Positions 1-14,200 of a DNA stretch of 64,000 nt are shown piece by piece. The notes below the pieces were generated by a model that searched no databases, was not told the origin of the DNA, and saw nothing but the letters and a program-made list of their open reading frames with translations. The DNA comes from Lithodes maja (lineage: Eukaryota; Arthropoda; Malacostraca; Decapoda; Lithodidae): the NCBI GenBank assembly GCA_037953745.1, contig JBAKBP010003142.1, forward strand, positions 1 to 64,000, given 5' to 3'. Positions within the stretch are counted from its first letter, which is position 1. Each line of letters opens with the position of its first letter. The position numbers and the translations under genes are program-made.

Positions 1-3000
1 CACCAGCTGCAGGGACCACTGCCCCATCACCACCTGCAGGGACCACCGCCTCATCACCAGCTGCAGGGACCACGGCCTCATCATCAGCTGCAGGGACCAC
101 CGCCCCATCACCAGCTGCAGGGCCCACCATCTCATCACCAGCTGCAGGGATCACCTCCTCATCACCAGCAGCAAGGACCACAGCCGCATCACCAGCTGCA
201 GGGACCACACACGCCTCATCACCAGTTACAGGGACCACAGACGCCTCATCACCAGCTGCAGGGACCACTGCCTCATCACAAGCTGCAGGGATCACAGCCT
301 CATCACCAGCTGCAGGGACCACAGCATTATAACCACCTGCAGGGACCATCGCCTCATCACCAGCTGCAGGGACCACCGCCTCATCACCAGCTGTAACGAC
401 CACCGCCTCATCCCCAGCTGCAGGGACCACAATCTCATCACCAGCTGCAGGGACCACAGACGCCTCGTCACCAGCTGCAGGGACCACCGCCTCATCACTA
501 GCTGCAGGGACCACAGCCTCATCACTAGCTGCAGGGACCACAGACGCCTCATCACTAGTTGCAGGGACCACAGCCACCTCATCACCAGCTGTTAGGACCA
601 CCGCCTCAACACCAACTGCAGGGACCACCACCTCATCACCAGCTGCAGGGACCACCGCCCCATCACCAGCTGCAGGGACCAAAGAAGCCTCATCACCAGC
701 TACAGGGACCACCGCCTCAACACCAGCTGCAGGGACCACCATCTCATCACCAGCATCAGGGACCACCCCCTCATCACCAGCTGCAGGGACCACCACCTCA
801 TCACCAGCTGCAGGCATCACCACCTCATCACCAGCTGCAAGGGCCACAGCCGCATCACCAGCTGCAGGGACCACAGCCTCATCACCAGCTGCAAGGACCA
901 CCACCTCATCACCAGCTGCAGGAACCACCACCTCATCACAAGCTGCAAGGACCACAGCCTCATCACCAGCTGCAGGGACCACACACGCCTCATCAACAGC
1001 TGCATAGACCACAGACGCCTCATCACCAGCTGCAGGGACCACCGCTTCATCACCAGCTGGAGGGACCACCGCCTCATCACCAGCTGCTGGGACCACTGCC
1101 TCATCACCAGCTGCAGGGACGACCGCCTCATCACCAGCTGCAAGGACCACAGCCTCATCACCAGCTGCAGGGACCACTGCCCCATCACCAGCTGCAGGGA
1201 CCACAGACGCCTCATCACCAGCTGCAGGGACCACCGCCTCATCACCAGCTGCAGGGACGACCGCCACATCACCAGCTGCAGGGACCACCGCCTCATCTCC
1301 AGCTGCAGGGACCACCGCCTCATCACCAGCTGCAGGGATCACTGCCTCATCACCAGCTGCAAGGACCACAGCATCATCTCCAGCTGCAGGGACCACCGCC
1401 TCATCACCAGCTGCAGGGACCACAGACGCCTCATCATCAGCTGCAGGGACCACCGCCTCATCACCAGCTGCAGGGACCACCGCCTCATCACCAGCTGCAT
1501 GGACCACCGCCTCATCACCAGCTGCGGGGACCTCTGCCTCATCACCAGCTGCAAGGACCACAGCCTCATCACCAGCTGCAGGGACCACCGCCCCATCACC
1601 AGCTGCAGGAACCACCGCCTCATCACCAGGGGCAGGGACCACAGCCACCTCATCACCAGCTGCAGGGACCACCGCCTCATCACCAGCTGCAGGGACCACC
1701 GCCTCATCACCAGCTGCAGAGACCACCGCCTCATCACCAGATGCAGGGCCCACAATCTCATCACCAGCTGCAAGGACCACCACCCCATCACCAGCTGCAG
1801 GGACCACCGCCTCATCATCAGCTGCAGGGACCACAGCCTCATCACCAGCTGCAGGGACCACAGATGCCTCATCACCAGCTGCAGGGACCACAGCTGCCTC
1901 ATCACCAGCTGTTAGGACCACCGCCTCATCACCAGCTGCAGGGACCACCACCTCATCACCAGCTGCAGGGACCACCGCCCCATCACCAGCTGCAGCGACC
2001 ACAGAAGCCTCATCACCAGCTACAGGGACCACCGCCTCATCACCAGCTGCAGGGACCACCACCTCATCACCAGCAACAGGGACCACCCCCTCATCACCAG
2101 CTGCAGGGACCACCACCTCATCACCAGCTGCACGGATCACCACCTCATCACCAGCTGCAAGGACCACAGCCGCATCACCAGCTTCAGGGACCACAGCCTC
2201 ATCACCAGCTGCAGGGACCACTGCCTCATCACCAGCTGCAGGAACCACCACCTCATCACAAGCTGCAAGGACCACAGCCTCATGACCAGCTGCAGGGACC
2301 ACACACGCCTCATCAACAGCTGCATAGACCACAGACGCCTCATCACCAGCTGCAGGAACCACCACCTCATCACCAGCTGCAGGGACCACCGTCTCATCAC
2401 CAGCTGCAGGGACCACCGCTTCATCACCAGCTGCAAGGACCACCGCCTCATCACCAGCTGCACGGACAACCGCCTCATCACCAGCTGCAAGGACCACAGC
2501 CTCATCACCAGCTGCAGGGACCACTGCCCCATCACCAGCTGCAGGGACCACAGACGCCTCATCGCCAGCTGCAGGGACCACCGCCTCATCACCAGCTGCA
2601 GGGACGACCGCCACATCACCAGCTGCAGGGACCACAGCCGCCTCATCACCAGCTGTTGGGACCACCGCTTCATCACCAGCTGCACGGACCATCACCTCAT
2701 CACCAGCTGCAGGGACCACTGCCCCCATCACCAGCTGCAGGGACCACAGACGCCTCATCACCAGCTGCAGGGACCACCGCCTCATCACCAGCTGCAGGGA
2801 CGACCGCCACATCACCAGCTGCAGGGACCACCGCCTCATCACCAGCTGCAGGGACCACCGCCTCATCACCAGCTGCAAGGACCACAGCCTCATCAACAGC
2901 TGCAGGGACCACCGCCCCATCACCAGCTGCAGGGACCACCGCCTCATCACCAGGGGCAGGGACCACCGCCCCATCACCAGCTGCAGAGACCACCACCTCA

Positions 3001-4359
3001 TCCCCAGGGGCAGGGACCACAGACGCCTCATCACCAGCTGCAGGGACCACCGCCTCATCACCAGGTGCAGGGACCACAGACGCCTCATCATCAGCTGCAG
3101 GGACCACCGCCTGATCACCAGCTGCAGGGACCACAGACACCTCATCACCAGCTGCAGGGACCACCGCCTCATCACCAGCTGCAGGGACCACCGCCTCATC
3201 ACCAGCTGCAGGGACCACCGCCTCATCACCAGCTGCTGGGACCTCTGCGTCATCACCAGCTGCAAGGCCCACAGCCTCATCACCAGCTGCAGGGACCACC
3301 GCCTCATCACCAGGGGCAGGGACCACAGCCACCTCATCACCAGCTGCAGGGACCACCGCCTCATCACCAGCTGCAGGGACCACCGCCTCATCACCAGCTG
3401 CAGAGACCACCGCCTCATCACCAGATGCAGGGCCCACCATCTCATCACCAGCTGCAGGGACCACCGCCCCATCACCAGCTGCAGGGACCACCGCCTCATC
3501 ACCAGCTGCAGGGACCACAGCCTCATCACCAGCTGCAGGGACCAAAGACGCCTCATCACCAGCTGCAGGGACCACAGCTGCCTCATCACCAGCTGTTAGG
3601 ACCACCGCCTCATCACCAGCTGCAGGGACCACCACCTCATCACCAGCTGCAGGGACCACCGCCCCATCACCAGCTGCAGCGACCACAGAAGCAACATCAC
3701 CAGCTACAGGGACCACCGCCTCATCACCAGCTGCAGGGACCACCACCTCATCACCAGCAGCAGGGACCACCCCCTCATCACCAGCTGCAGGGACGACCGC
3801 CACATCACCAGCTGCAGGGACCACCGCCTCATCACCAGCTGCAGAGACCACCGCCACATCACCAGCTGCAGGGACCACAGCCGCCTCATCACCAGCTGTT
3901 GGGACCACCGCTTCATCACCAGCTGCACGGACCATCACCTCATCACCAGCTGCAGGGACCACTGCCCCATCACCACCTGCAGGGACCACAGACGCCTCAT
4001 CACCAGATGCAGGGACCACCGCCTCATCACCAGCTGCAGGGACGACCGCCACATCACCAGCTGCAGGGACCACCGCCTCATCACCAGCTGCAGGGACCAC
4101 CGCCTCATCACCAGCTGCAAGGACCACAGCCTCATCAACAGCTGCAGGGACCACCGCCCCATCACCAGCTGCAGGGACCACCGCCTCATCACCAGGGGCA
4201 GGGACCACCGCCCCATCACCAGCTGCAGGGACCACCGCCTCATCCCCAGGGGCAGGGACCACAGATGCCTCATCACCAGCTGCAGGGACCACCGCCTCAT
4301 CACCAGCTGCAGGGACCACAGACGCCTCATCATCAGCTGCAGGGACCACCGCCTCATCA

Positions 4360-7300
4360 CCAGCTGCAGGGACCACAGACGCCTCATCATCAGCTGCAGG
4401 GACCACCGCCTCATCACCAGCTGCAGGGACCACTGCCCCCATCACCAGCTGCAGGGACCACAGACGCCTCATCACCAGCTGCAGGGACCACCGCCTCATC
4501 ACCAGCTGCAGGGACCACCGCCTCATCACCAGCTGCAGGGACCACCGCCTCATCACCAGCTGATGGGACCACCGCCTCATCACCAGCTGCAAGGACCACA
4601 ACCTCATCACCAGCTGCAGGGACCACCACCCCATCACCAGCCGCAGGGACCACCGCCTCATCACCAGGGGCAGGGACCACAGCCACCTCATCACTAGCTG
4701 CAGGGACCACCGCCTCATCACCAGCTGCAGGGACCACCGCCTCATCACCAGCTGCAGAGACCACCGCCTCATCACCAGCTGCAGGGCCCACCACCTCATC
4801 ACCAGCTGCAAGGATCACCGCCTCATCACCAGCTGCAAGGACCGCAGCCGTATCACCAGCTGCAGGGACCACACACGCCTCATTACCGGTTGCAGGGACC
4901 ACAGACGCCTCATCACCAGCTGCAGGGACCACTGCCTCATCACCAGCTGGAGGGACCACAGCCTCATCACCAGCTGCAGGGACCACAGCATTATAACCAC
5001 CTGCAGGGACCACCGCCTCATCATCAGCTGCAGGGACCACCGCCTCAACACCAGCTGTAAGGACCACCGCCTCATCCCCAGCTGCAGGGATCACCGCCTC
5101 ATCACCACCTGCAAGGACCACAGCCTCATCATCAGCTGCAGGGACCACAGTCTCATCACCAGCTGCAGGGTCCATAGACGCCTCATACCTTGCTGCAGGG
5201 ACCACCGCCTCATCACCAGCTGCAGGGACCACAGCCTCATCACCAGCTGCAGGGACCACAGACGCCTCATCACCAGCTGCATGGACCACAGCCGCCTCAT
5301 CACCAGCTGTTAGGACCACCGCCTCATCACCAGCTGCAGGGACCACCACCTCATCACCAGCTGCAGGGACCACTGCCCCATCACCAGCTGCAGGGACCAC
5401 AGAAGCCTCATCACCAGCTACAGGGACCACCGCCTCATCACCAGCTGCAGGGACCACCACCTCATCACCAGCAGCAGGGACCACCCCTTCATCACCAGCT
5501 GCAGGGACCACCACCTCATCACCAGCTGCAGGGATCACCACCTCATCATCAGCTGCAAGGACCACAGTCTCATCACCAGCTGCAGGGACAACACACACCT
5601 CATCACCAGCTGCAGGGACCACAGACGCCTCATCACCAACTGCAGGGACCACTGCCTCATCACCAGCTGCAGGGACCACAGCCTCATCACCAGCTGCAGG
5701 GACCACAGCAATATAACCACCTGCAGGGACCACCACCTCATCACCAGCTGCAGGGACCACCTCCTCATCACCAGCTGCAAGGACCACCGCCTCCTCCCCA
5801 GCTGCAGGGACCACCGTCTCATCACCAGCTGCAAAAAACACAGCCTCATCATCAGGTGCAGGGACCACAGCCTTATCACTGGCTGCAGGGACCACAGACG
5901 CCTCATCACCACCTGCAGGGACCACCGCCTCATCACCAGCTGCAGGCACCACAGCCTCATCACCAGCTGCAGGGACCACAGACGCTCATCACCAGCTGAA
6001 GGGACCACAGCCGCCTCATCACCAGCTGTTGGGACCACCACCTCATCACCAGCTGCACGGACCATCACCTCATCACCAGCTGCAGGGACCACAGCCTCAT
6101 CACCAGCTGCAGGGACCTCAGACACCTCATTACCAGCTGCATGGACCACAGCCACCTCATCACCAGCTGTTGGGACCACAGCCTCATCACCAGCTGCAGG
6201 GACCACCGCCTCATCACCAGCTGCAGGGACCACCGCTTTATCACCAGCTGCAAGAACCACAGCCTCATCATCAGCTGCAGGGACCACAGCCTCATCACCA
6301 GCTGCAGGGACCATAGACGCCTCATCACCAGCTGCAGGGACCACCGCCTCATCACCAGCTGCAGGGACCACCGCCTCATCACCAGCTGCAGGGACCACTG
6401 CCTCATCACCAGCTGCAAGGACCACCACCTCATCACCAGCTGCAGGGACGACCACCTCATCACCAGCTGCAAGGCCCACAGCCTCATCACCAGCTGCAGG
6501 GACCACTGCCCCATCACCAGCTGCAGGGACCACAGACGCCTCATCACCAGCTGCAGGGCCCACCGATTCATCACCAGCTGCAGGGACGACCGCCACATCA
6601 CCAACTGCAGGGACCACCGCCTCATCACCAGCAGCAGGGACGACCCCCTTATCACCAGCTGCAGGGCCCACCACCTCATCACCAGCTGCAGGGATCACCA
6701 CCTCATCACCAGCTGCAAAGACCACAGCCTCATCACCAGCTGCAGGGACCACAGACGCCTCATCAACAGCCGCAGGGACCACAAACGCCTCTTCATCAGC
6801 TGCAGGGACCACTGCCTCATCACCAGCTGCAGGGACCACAGCCTCATCACCAGCTGCAGGGACCACCACCTCATCACCAGCTGCAGGGATCACCACCTCA
6901 TCACCAGCTGCAAGGATCACAGCCTCATCACCAGCTGCAGGGACCACCGCCCCATCACCAGCTGCAGGGACCACCGCCTCATCACCAGGGGCAGGGACCA
7001 CAGCAACCTCACCACCAGCTGCAGGGACCACCGCCTCATCACCAGCTGCAGGGACCACAGACTCATCACCAGCTGCAGGGACCACAGCATTATAACCAGC
7101 TGCAGGGACCGCCACCTTATCACCAGCTGCAGGGACCACAGATGCCTCATCACCAGCTGCAGGGACCACCGCCTCATCACCAGCTGCAGGGACCACCGTC
7201 TCATCACCAGCTGCAAGGACCACCGCCTCATCCCCTGCTGCAGGGACCACCACTTTATCACCAGCTGCAAGGACCACAGCCTCATCATCAGCTGCAGGGA

Positions 7301-10300
7301 CCACAGCCTCATCACCAGCTGCAGGGACTACAGACGCCTCATCACCAGCTGCAGGGACAACCGCCTCATCACCAGCTGCAGGGACCACAGCCTCATCACC
7401 AGCTGCAGGGACCACAGACGCTTCATCACCAGCTGCAGGGACCACAGCCACCTCATCACCAGCTGTTGGGACCACCGCCTCATCACCAGCTGCAGGGACC
7501 ACCGCCTCATCACCAGCTGCAGGGACCACCGCCTCATCACCAGGTCCAGGGACCACCTCCTCATCACCAGCTGCAAGGACGACCACCTCATCAGCAGGGG
7601 TAGGGACCACAGACGCCTCATAACCAGCTGCAGGGACCACCGCCTCATCACCAGCTGCAGAGACCACAGACGCCTCATCATCAGCTGCAGGGACCACCGC
7701 CTCATCACCAGCTGCAGGGACCACTGCCCCATCACCAGCTGCAGGGACCACAGATGCCTCATCACCTGCTGCAGGGACCACCGCCTCATCACCAGCTGTA
7801 GGGACCCCAGCCTCATCACCAGCTGCAGGGACCACAGACGCCTCATCATCAGCTGCAGGGACCACCGCCTCATCACCAGCTGCAGGGACCACTGCCCCCA
7901 TCACCAGCTGCAGGGACCACAGACGCCTCATCACCAGCTGCAGGGACCACCGCCTCATCACCAGCTGCAGGGACCACCGCCTCATCACCAGCTGCAGGGA
8001 CCACCGCCTCATCACCAGCTGATGGGACCACCGCCTCATCACCAGCTGCAAGGACCACAACCTCATCACCAGCTGCAGGGACCACCACCCCATCACCAGC
8101 CGCAGGGACCACCGCCTCATCACCAGGGGCAGGGACCACAGCCACCTCATCACTAGCTGCAGGGACCACCGCCTCATCACCAGCTGCAGGGACCACCGCC
8201 TCATCACCAGCTGCAGAGACCACCGCCTCATCACCAGCTGCAGGGCCCACCACCTCATCACCAGCTGCAAGGATCACCGCCTCATCACCAGCTGCAAGGA
8301 CCGCAGCCGTATCACCAGCTGCAGGGACCACACACGCCTCATTACCGGTTGCAGGGACCACAGACGCCTCATCACCAGCTGCAGGGACCACTGCCTCATC
8401 ACCAGCTGGAGGGACCACAGCCTCATCACCAGCTGCAGGGACCACAGCATTATAACCACCTGCAGGGACCACCGCCTCATCATCAGCTGCAGGGACCACC
8501 GCCTCAACACCAGCTGTAAGGACCACCGCCTCATCCCCAGCTGCAGGGATCACCGCCTCATCACCACCTGCAAGGACCACAGCCTCATCATCAGCTGCAG
8601 GGACCACAGTCTCATCACCAGCTGCAGGGTCCATAGACGCCTCATCACTTGCTGCAGGGACCACCGCCTCATCACCAGCTGCAGGGACCACAGCCTCATC
8701 ACCAGCTGCAGGGACCACAGACGCCTCATCACCAGCTGCATGGACCACAGCCGCCTCATCACCAGCTGTTAGGACCACCGCCTCATCACCAGCTGCAGGG
8801 ACCACCACCTCATCACCAGCTGCAGGGACCACTGCCCCATCACCAGCTGCAGGGACCACAGAAGCCTCATCACCAGCTACAGGGACCACCGCCTCATCAC
8901 CAGCTGCAGGGACCACCACCTCATCACCAGCAGCAGGGACCACCCCTTCATCACCAGCTGCAGGGACCACCACCTCATCACCAGCTGCAGGGATCACCAC
9001 CTCATCATCAGCTGCAAGGACCACAGTCTCATCACCAGCTGCAGGGACAACACACACCTCATCACCAGCTGCAGGGACCACAGACGCCTCATCACCAACT
9101 GCAGGGACCACTGCCTCATCACCAGCTGCAGGGACCACAGCCTCATCACCAGCTGCAGGGACCACAGCAATATAACCACCTGCAGGGACCACCACCTCAT
9201 CACCAGCTGCAGGGACCACCTCCTCATCACCAGCTGCAAGGACCACCGCCTCCTCCCCAGCTGCAGGGACCACCGTCTCATCACCAGCTGCAAAAAACAC
9301 AGCCTCATCATCAGGTGCAGGGACCACAGCCTTATCACTGGCTGCAGGGACCACAGACGCCTCATCACCACCTGCAGGGACCACCGCCTCATCACCAGCT
9401 GCAGGCACCACAGCCTCATCACCAGCTGCAGGGACCACAGACGCTCATCACCAGCTGAAGGGACCACAGCCGCCTCATCACCAGCTGTTGGGACCACCAC
9501 CTCATCACCAGCTGCACGGACCATCACCTCATCACCAGCTGCAGGGACCACAGCCTCATCACCAGCTGCAGGGACCTCAGACACCTCATTACCAGCTGCA
9601 TGGACCACAGCCACCTCATCACCAGCTGTTGGGACCACAGCCTCATCACCAGCTGCAGGGACCACCGCCTCATCACCAGCTGCAGGGACCACCGCTTTAT
9701 CACCAGCTGCAAGAACCACAGCCTCATCATCAGCTGCAGGGACCACAGCCTCATCACCAGCTGCAGGGACCATAGACGCCTCATCACCAGCTGCAGGGAC
9801 CACCGCCTCATCACCAGCTGCAGGGACCACCGCCTCATCACCAGCTGCAGGGACCACTGCCTCATCACCAGCTGCAAGGACCACCACCTCATCACCAGCT
9901 GCAGGGACGACCACCTCATCACCAGCTGCAAGGCCCACAGCCTCATCACCAGCTGCAGGGACCACTGCCCCATCACCAGCTGCAGGGACCACAGACGCCT
10001 CATCACCAGCTGCAGGGCCCACCGATTCATCACCAGCTGCAGGGACGACCGCCACATCACCAACTGCAGGGACCACCGCCTCATCACCAGCAGCAGGGAC
10101 GACCCCCTTATCACCAGCTGCAGGGCCCACCACCTCATCACCAGCTGCAGGGATCACCACCTCATCACCAGCTGCAAAGACCACAGCCTCATCACCAGCT
10201 GCAGGGACCACAGACGCCTCATCAACAGCCGCAGGGACCACAAACGCCTCTTCATCAGCTGCAGGGACCACTGCCTCATCACCAGCTGCAGGGACCACAG

Positions 10301-11280
10301 CCTCATCACCAGCTGCAGGGACCACCACCTCATCACCAGCTGCAGGGATCACCACCTCATCACCAGCTGCAAGGATCACAGCCTCATCACCAGCTGCAGG
10401 GACCACCGCCCCATCACCAGCTGCAGGGACCACCGCCTCATCACCAGGGGCAGGGACCACAGCAACCTCACCACCAGCTGCAGGGACCACCGCCTCATCA
10501 CCAGCTGCAGGGACCACAGACTCATCACCAGCTGCAGGGACCACAGCATTATAACCAGCTGCAGGGACCGCCACCTTATCACCAGCTGCAGGGACCACAG
10601 ATGCCTCATCACCAGCTGCAGGGACCACCGCCTCATCACCAGCTGCAGGGACCACCGTCTCATCACCAGCTGCAAGGACCACCGCCTCATCCCCTGCTGC
10701 AGGGACCACCACTTTATCACCAGCTGCAAGGACCACAGCCTCATCATCAGCTGCAGGGACCACAGCCTCATCACCAGCTGCAGGGACTACAGACGCCTCA
10801 TCACCAGCTGCAGGGACAACCGCCTCATCACCAGCTGCAGGGACCACAGCCTCATCACCAGCTGCAGGGACCACAGACGCTTCATCACCAGCTGCAGGGA
10901 CCACAGCCACCTCATCACCAGCTGTTGGGACCACCGCCTCATCACCAGCTGCAGGGACCACCGCCTCATCACCAGCTGCAGGGACCACCGCCTCATCACC
11001 AGGTCCAGGGACCACCTCCTCATCACCAGCTGCAAGGACGACCACCTCATCAGCAGGGGTAGGGACCACAGACGCCTCATAACCAGCTGCAGGGACCACC
11101 GCCTCATCACCAGCTGCAGAGACCACAGACGCCTCATCATCAGCTGCAGGGACCACCGCCTCATCACCAGCTGCAGGGACCACTGCCCCATCACCAGCTG
11201 CAGGGACCACAGATGCCTCATCACCTGCTGCAGGGACCACCGCCTCATCACCAGCTGCAGGGACCCCAGCCTCATCACCA
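4360..11280. repeat. Higher-order repeat, two copies of about 3459 bp
   Basis: Within the array, the ordered series of unit variants in about 4360-7819 recurs almost base for base in about 7819-11280, with a constant offset of 3459 bp. Matching landmarks are the CCCCCATC insertion (4435 and 7895), the CATTATAACC unit (about 4990 and 8450), the AAAAAACAC unit (about 5832 and 9291) and the one-base-short CAGACGCTCATC unit (about 5979 and 9438). The copies differ by only a few substitutions, for example at 5188 against 8647. This points to a recent duplication by unequal exchange. Confidence 0.9.
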
Positions 11281-14200
11281 GCTGCAGGGACCACAGACGC
11301 CTCATCACCAGCTGCAGGGACCACAGCCGCCTCATCACCAGCTGTTGGGACCACCGCCTCATCACCAGCTGCACAGACCATCACCTCATCACCACCTGCA
11401 GGGACCACAGCCTCATCACCAGCTGCAGGGACCTCAGACACCTCATCACCAGCTGCATGGACCACAGCCACCTCATCACCAGCTGTTGGGACCACAGCCT
11501 CATCACCAGCTGCAGGGACCACCGCCTCATCACCAGCTGCAGGGACCACCGTCCCATTACCAGCTGCAGGGACCACCGCCTCATCACCTGGGGCAGGGAC
11601 CACAGACGCCTCATCACCAGCTGCAGGGACCACCGCCTCATCACCAGCTGCAGGGACCACAGACGCCTCATAATCAGCTACAGGGACCACCGCCTCATCA
11701 CCAGCTGCAAGGACCACAGCCTCATCACCAGCTGCAGGGACCACCGCCCCATCACCAGCTGCAGGAACCACCGCCTCGTCACCAGGGGCAGGGACCACAG
11801 CCACCTCATCACCAGCTGCAGGGACCACTGCCTCATCACCAGCTGCAGCGACCACCGCCTCATCACCAGCTGCAGAGACCACCGCCTCATCACCAGCTGC
11901 AGGGCCCACCACCTCATCACCAGCTGCAAGGACCGCAGCCGCATTACCAGCTGCAGGGACCACACACGCCTCATCACCAGCTGCAGGGACCACAGACGCC
12001 TCATCACCAGCTGCAGGGACCACTGCCTTATTACCAGCTGCAGGGACCACAGCCTTATCACCAGCTGCAGGGACCACAGCATTATAACCACCTGCAGGGA
12101 CCACCGACTCATCACCAGCTGCAGGGACCACCGCCTCATCACCAGCTGCAGGGACCACCGCCTCATCACCAGCTGCAGAGACCACCGCCTCATCACCAGC
12201 TGCAGGTCCCACCACCTCATCACCAGCTGCAGGGATCATCGCCTCATCACCAGCTGCAAGGACCGCAGCCGCAACACCAGCTGCAGGGACCACCGCCTCA
12301 TCACCACCTGCAGGGACCACCACCTCATCACCAGCTGCAGGGACCACCTCCTCATCACCAGCTGCAAGAACCACCGCCTCCTCCCCAGCTGCAGGGACCA
12401 CCGCCTCATCACCAGCTGCAAAAACCACAGCCTCATCATCAGGTGCAGGGACCACAGCCTCATCACTGGCTGCAGGGACCACAGACGCCTCATCACCACC
12501 TGCAGGGACCACCGCCTCATCACCAGCTGCAGGCACCACAGCCTCATCACCAGCTGCAGGGACCACAGACGCCTCATCACCAGCTGAAGGGACCACAGCC
12601 GCCTCATCACCAGCTGTTGGGACCACCACCTCATCACCAGCTGCACAGACCATCACCTCATCACCAGCTGCAGGGACCACAGCCTCATCACCAGCTGCAG
12701 GGACCTCAGACACCTCATTACCAGCTGCATGGACCACAGCCACCTCATCACCAGCTGTTGGGACCACAGCCTCATCACCAGCTGCAGGGACCACCGCCTC
12801 ATCACCAGCTGCAGGGACCACCGCTTTATCACCAGCTGCAAGAACCACAGCCTCATCATCAGCTGCAGGGACCACAGCCTCATCACCAGCTGCAGGGACC
12901 ATAGACGCCTCATCACCAGCTGCAGGGACCACCACCTCATCACCAGCTGCAGGGACCACCGCCTCATCACCAGCTGCAGGGACCACTGCCTCATCACCAG
13001 CTGCAAGGACCACCACCTCATCACCAGCTGCAGGGACGACCACCTCATCACCAGCTGCAAGGCCCACAGCCTCATCACCAGCTGCAGGGACCACTGCCCC
13101 ATCACCAGCTGCAGGGACCACAGACGCCTCATCACCAGCTGCAGGGCCCACCGCCTCATCACCAGCTGCAGGGACGACCGCCACATCACCAGCTGCAGGG
13201 ACCACCGCCTCATCACCAGCAGCAGGGACGACCCCCTTATCACCAGCTGCAGGGCCCACCACCTCATCACCAGCTGCAGGGATCACCGTCTCATCACCAG
13301 CTGCAAAGACCACAGCCTCATCACCAGCTGCAGGGACCACAGACGCCTCATCAACAGCCGCAGGGACCACAAACGCCTCTTCATCAGCTGCAGGGACCAC
13401 TGCCTCATCACCAGCTGCAGGGACCACAGCCTCATCACCAGCTGCAGGGACCACCACCTCATCACCAGCTGCAGGGATCACCACCTCATCACCAGCTGCA
13501 AGGATCACAGCCTCATCACCAGCTGCAGGGACCACAGACGCCTCATCAACAGCCGCAGGGACCACAAACGCCTCATCACCAGCTGCAGGGACCACTGCCT
13601 CATCACCAGCTGCAGGGACCACCGCCTTATCCCCAGCTGCAGGGACCACTGCCTCATCACCAGCTGCTGGGACCACCACCTCATCACCAGCTGCAAGGAC
13701 CACAACCTCATCACCAGCTGCAGGGACCACCGCCCCATCACCAGCTGCAGGGACCACCGCCTCATCACCTGGGGCAGGGACCACAGCCACCTCACCACCA
13801 GCTGCAGGGACCACCGCCTCATCACCAGCTGCAGGGACCACAGACTCATCACCAGCTGCAGGGACCACAGCATTATAACCAGCTGCAGGGACCGCCACCT
13901 TATCACCAGCTGCAGGGACCACAGATGCCTCATCACCAGCTGCAGGGACCACCGCCTCATCACCAGCTGCAGGGACCACCGTCTCATCACCAGCTGCAAG
14001 GACCACCGCCTCATCCCCTGCTGCAGGGACCACCACTTTATCACCAGCTGCAAGGACCACAGCCTCATCATCAGCTGCAGGGACCACAGCCTCATCACCA
14101 GCTGCAGGGACTACAGACGCCTCATCACCAGCTGCAGGGACAACCGCCTCATCACCAGCTGCAGGGACCACAGCCTCATCACCAGCTGCAGGGACCACAG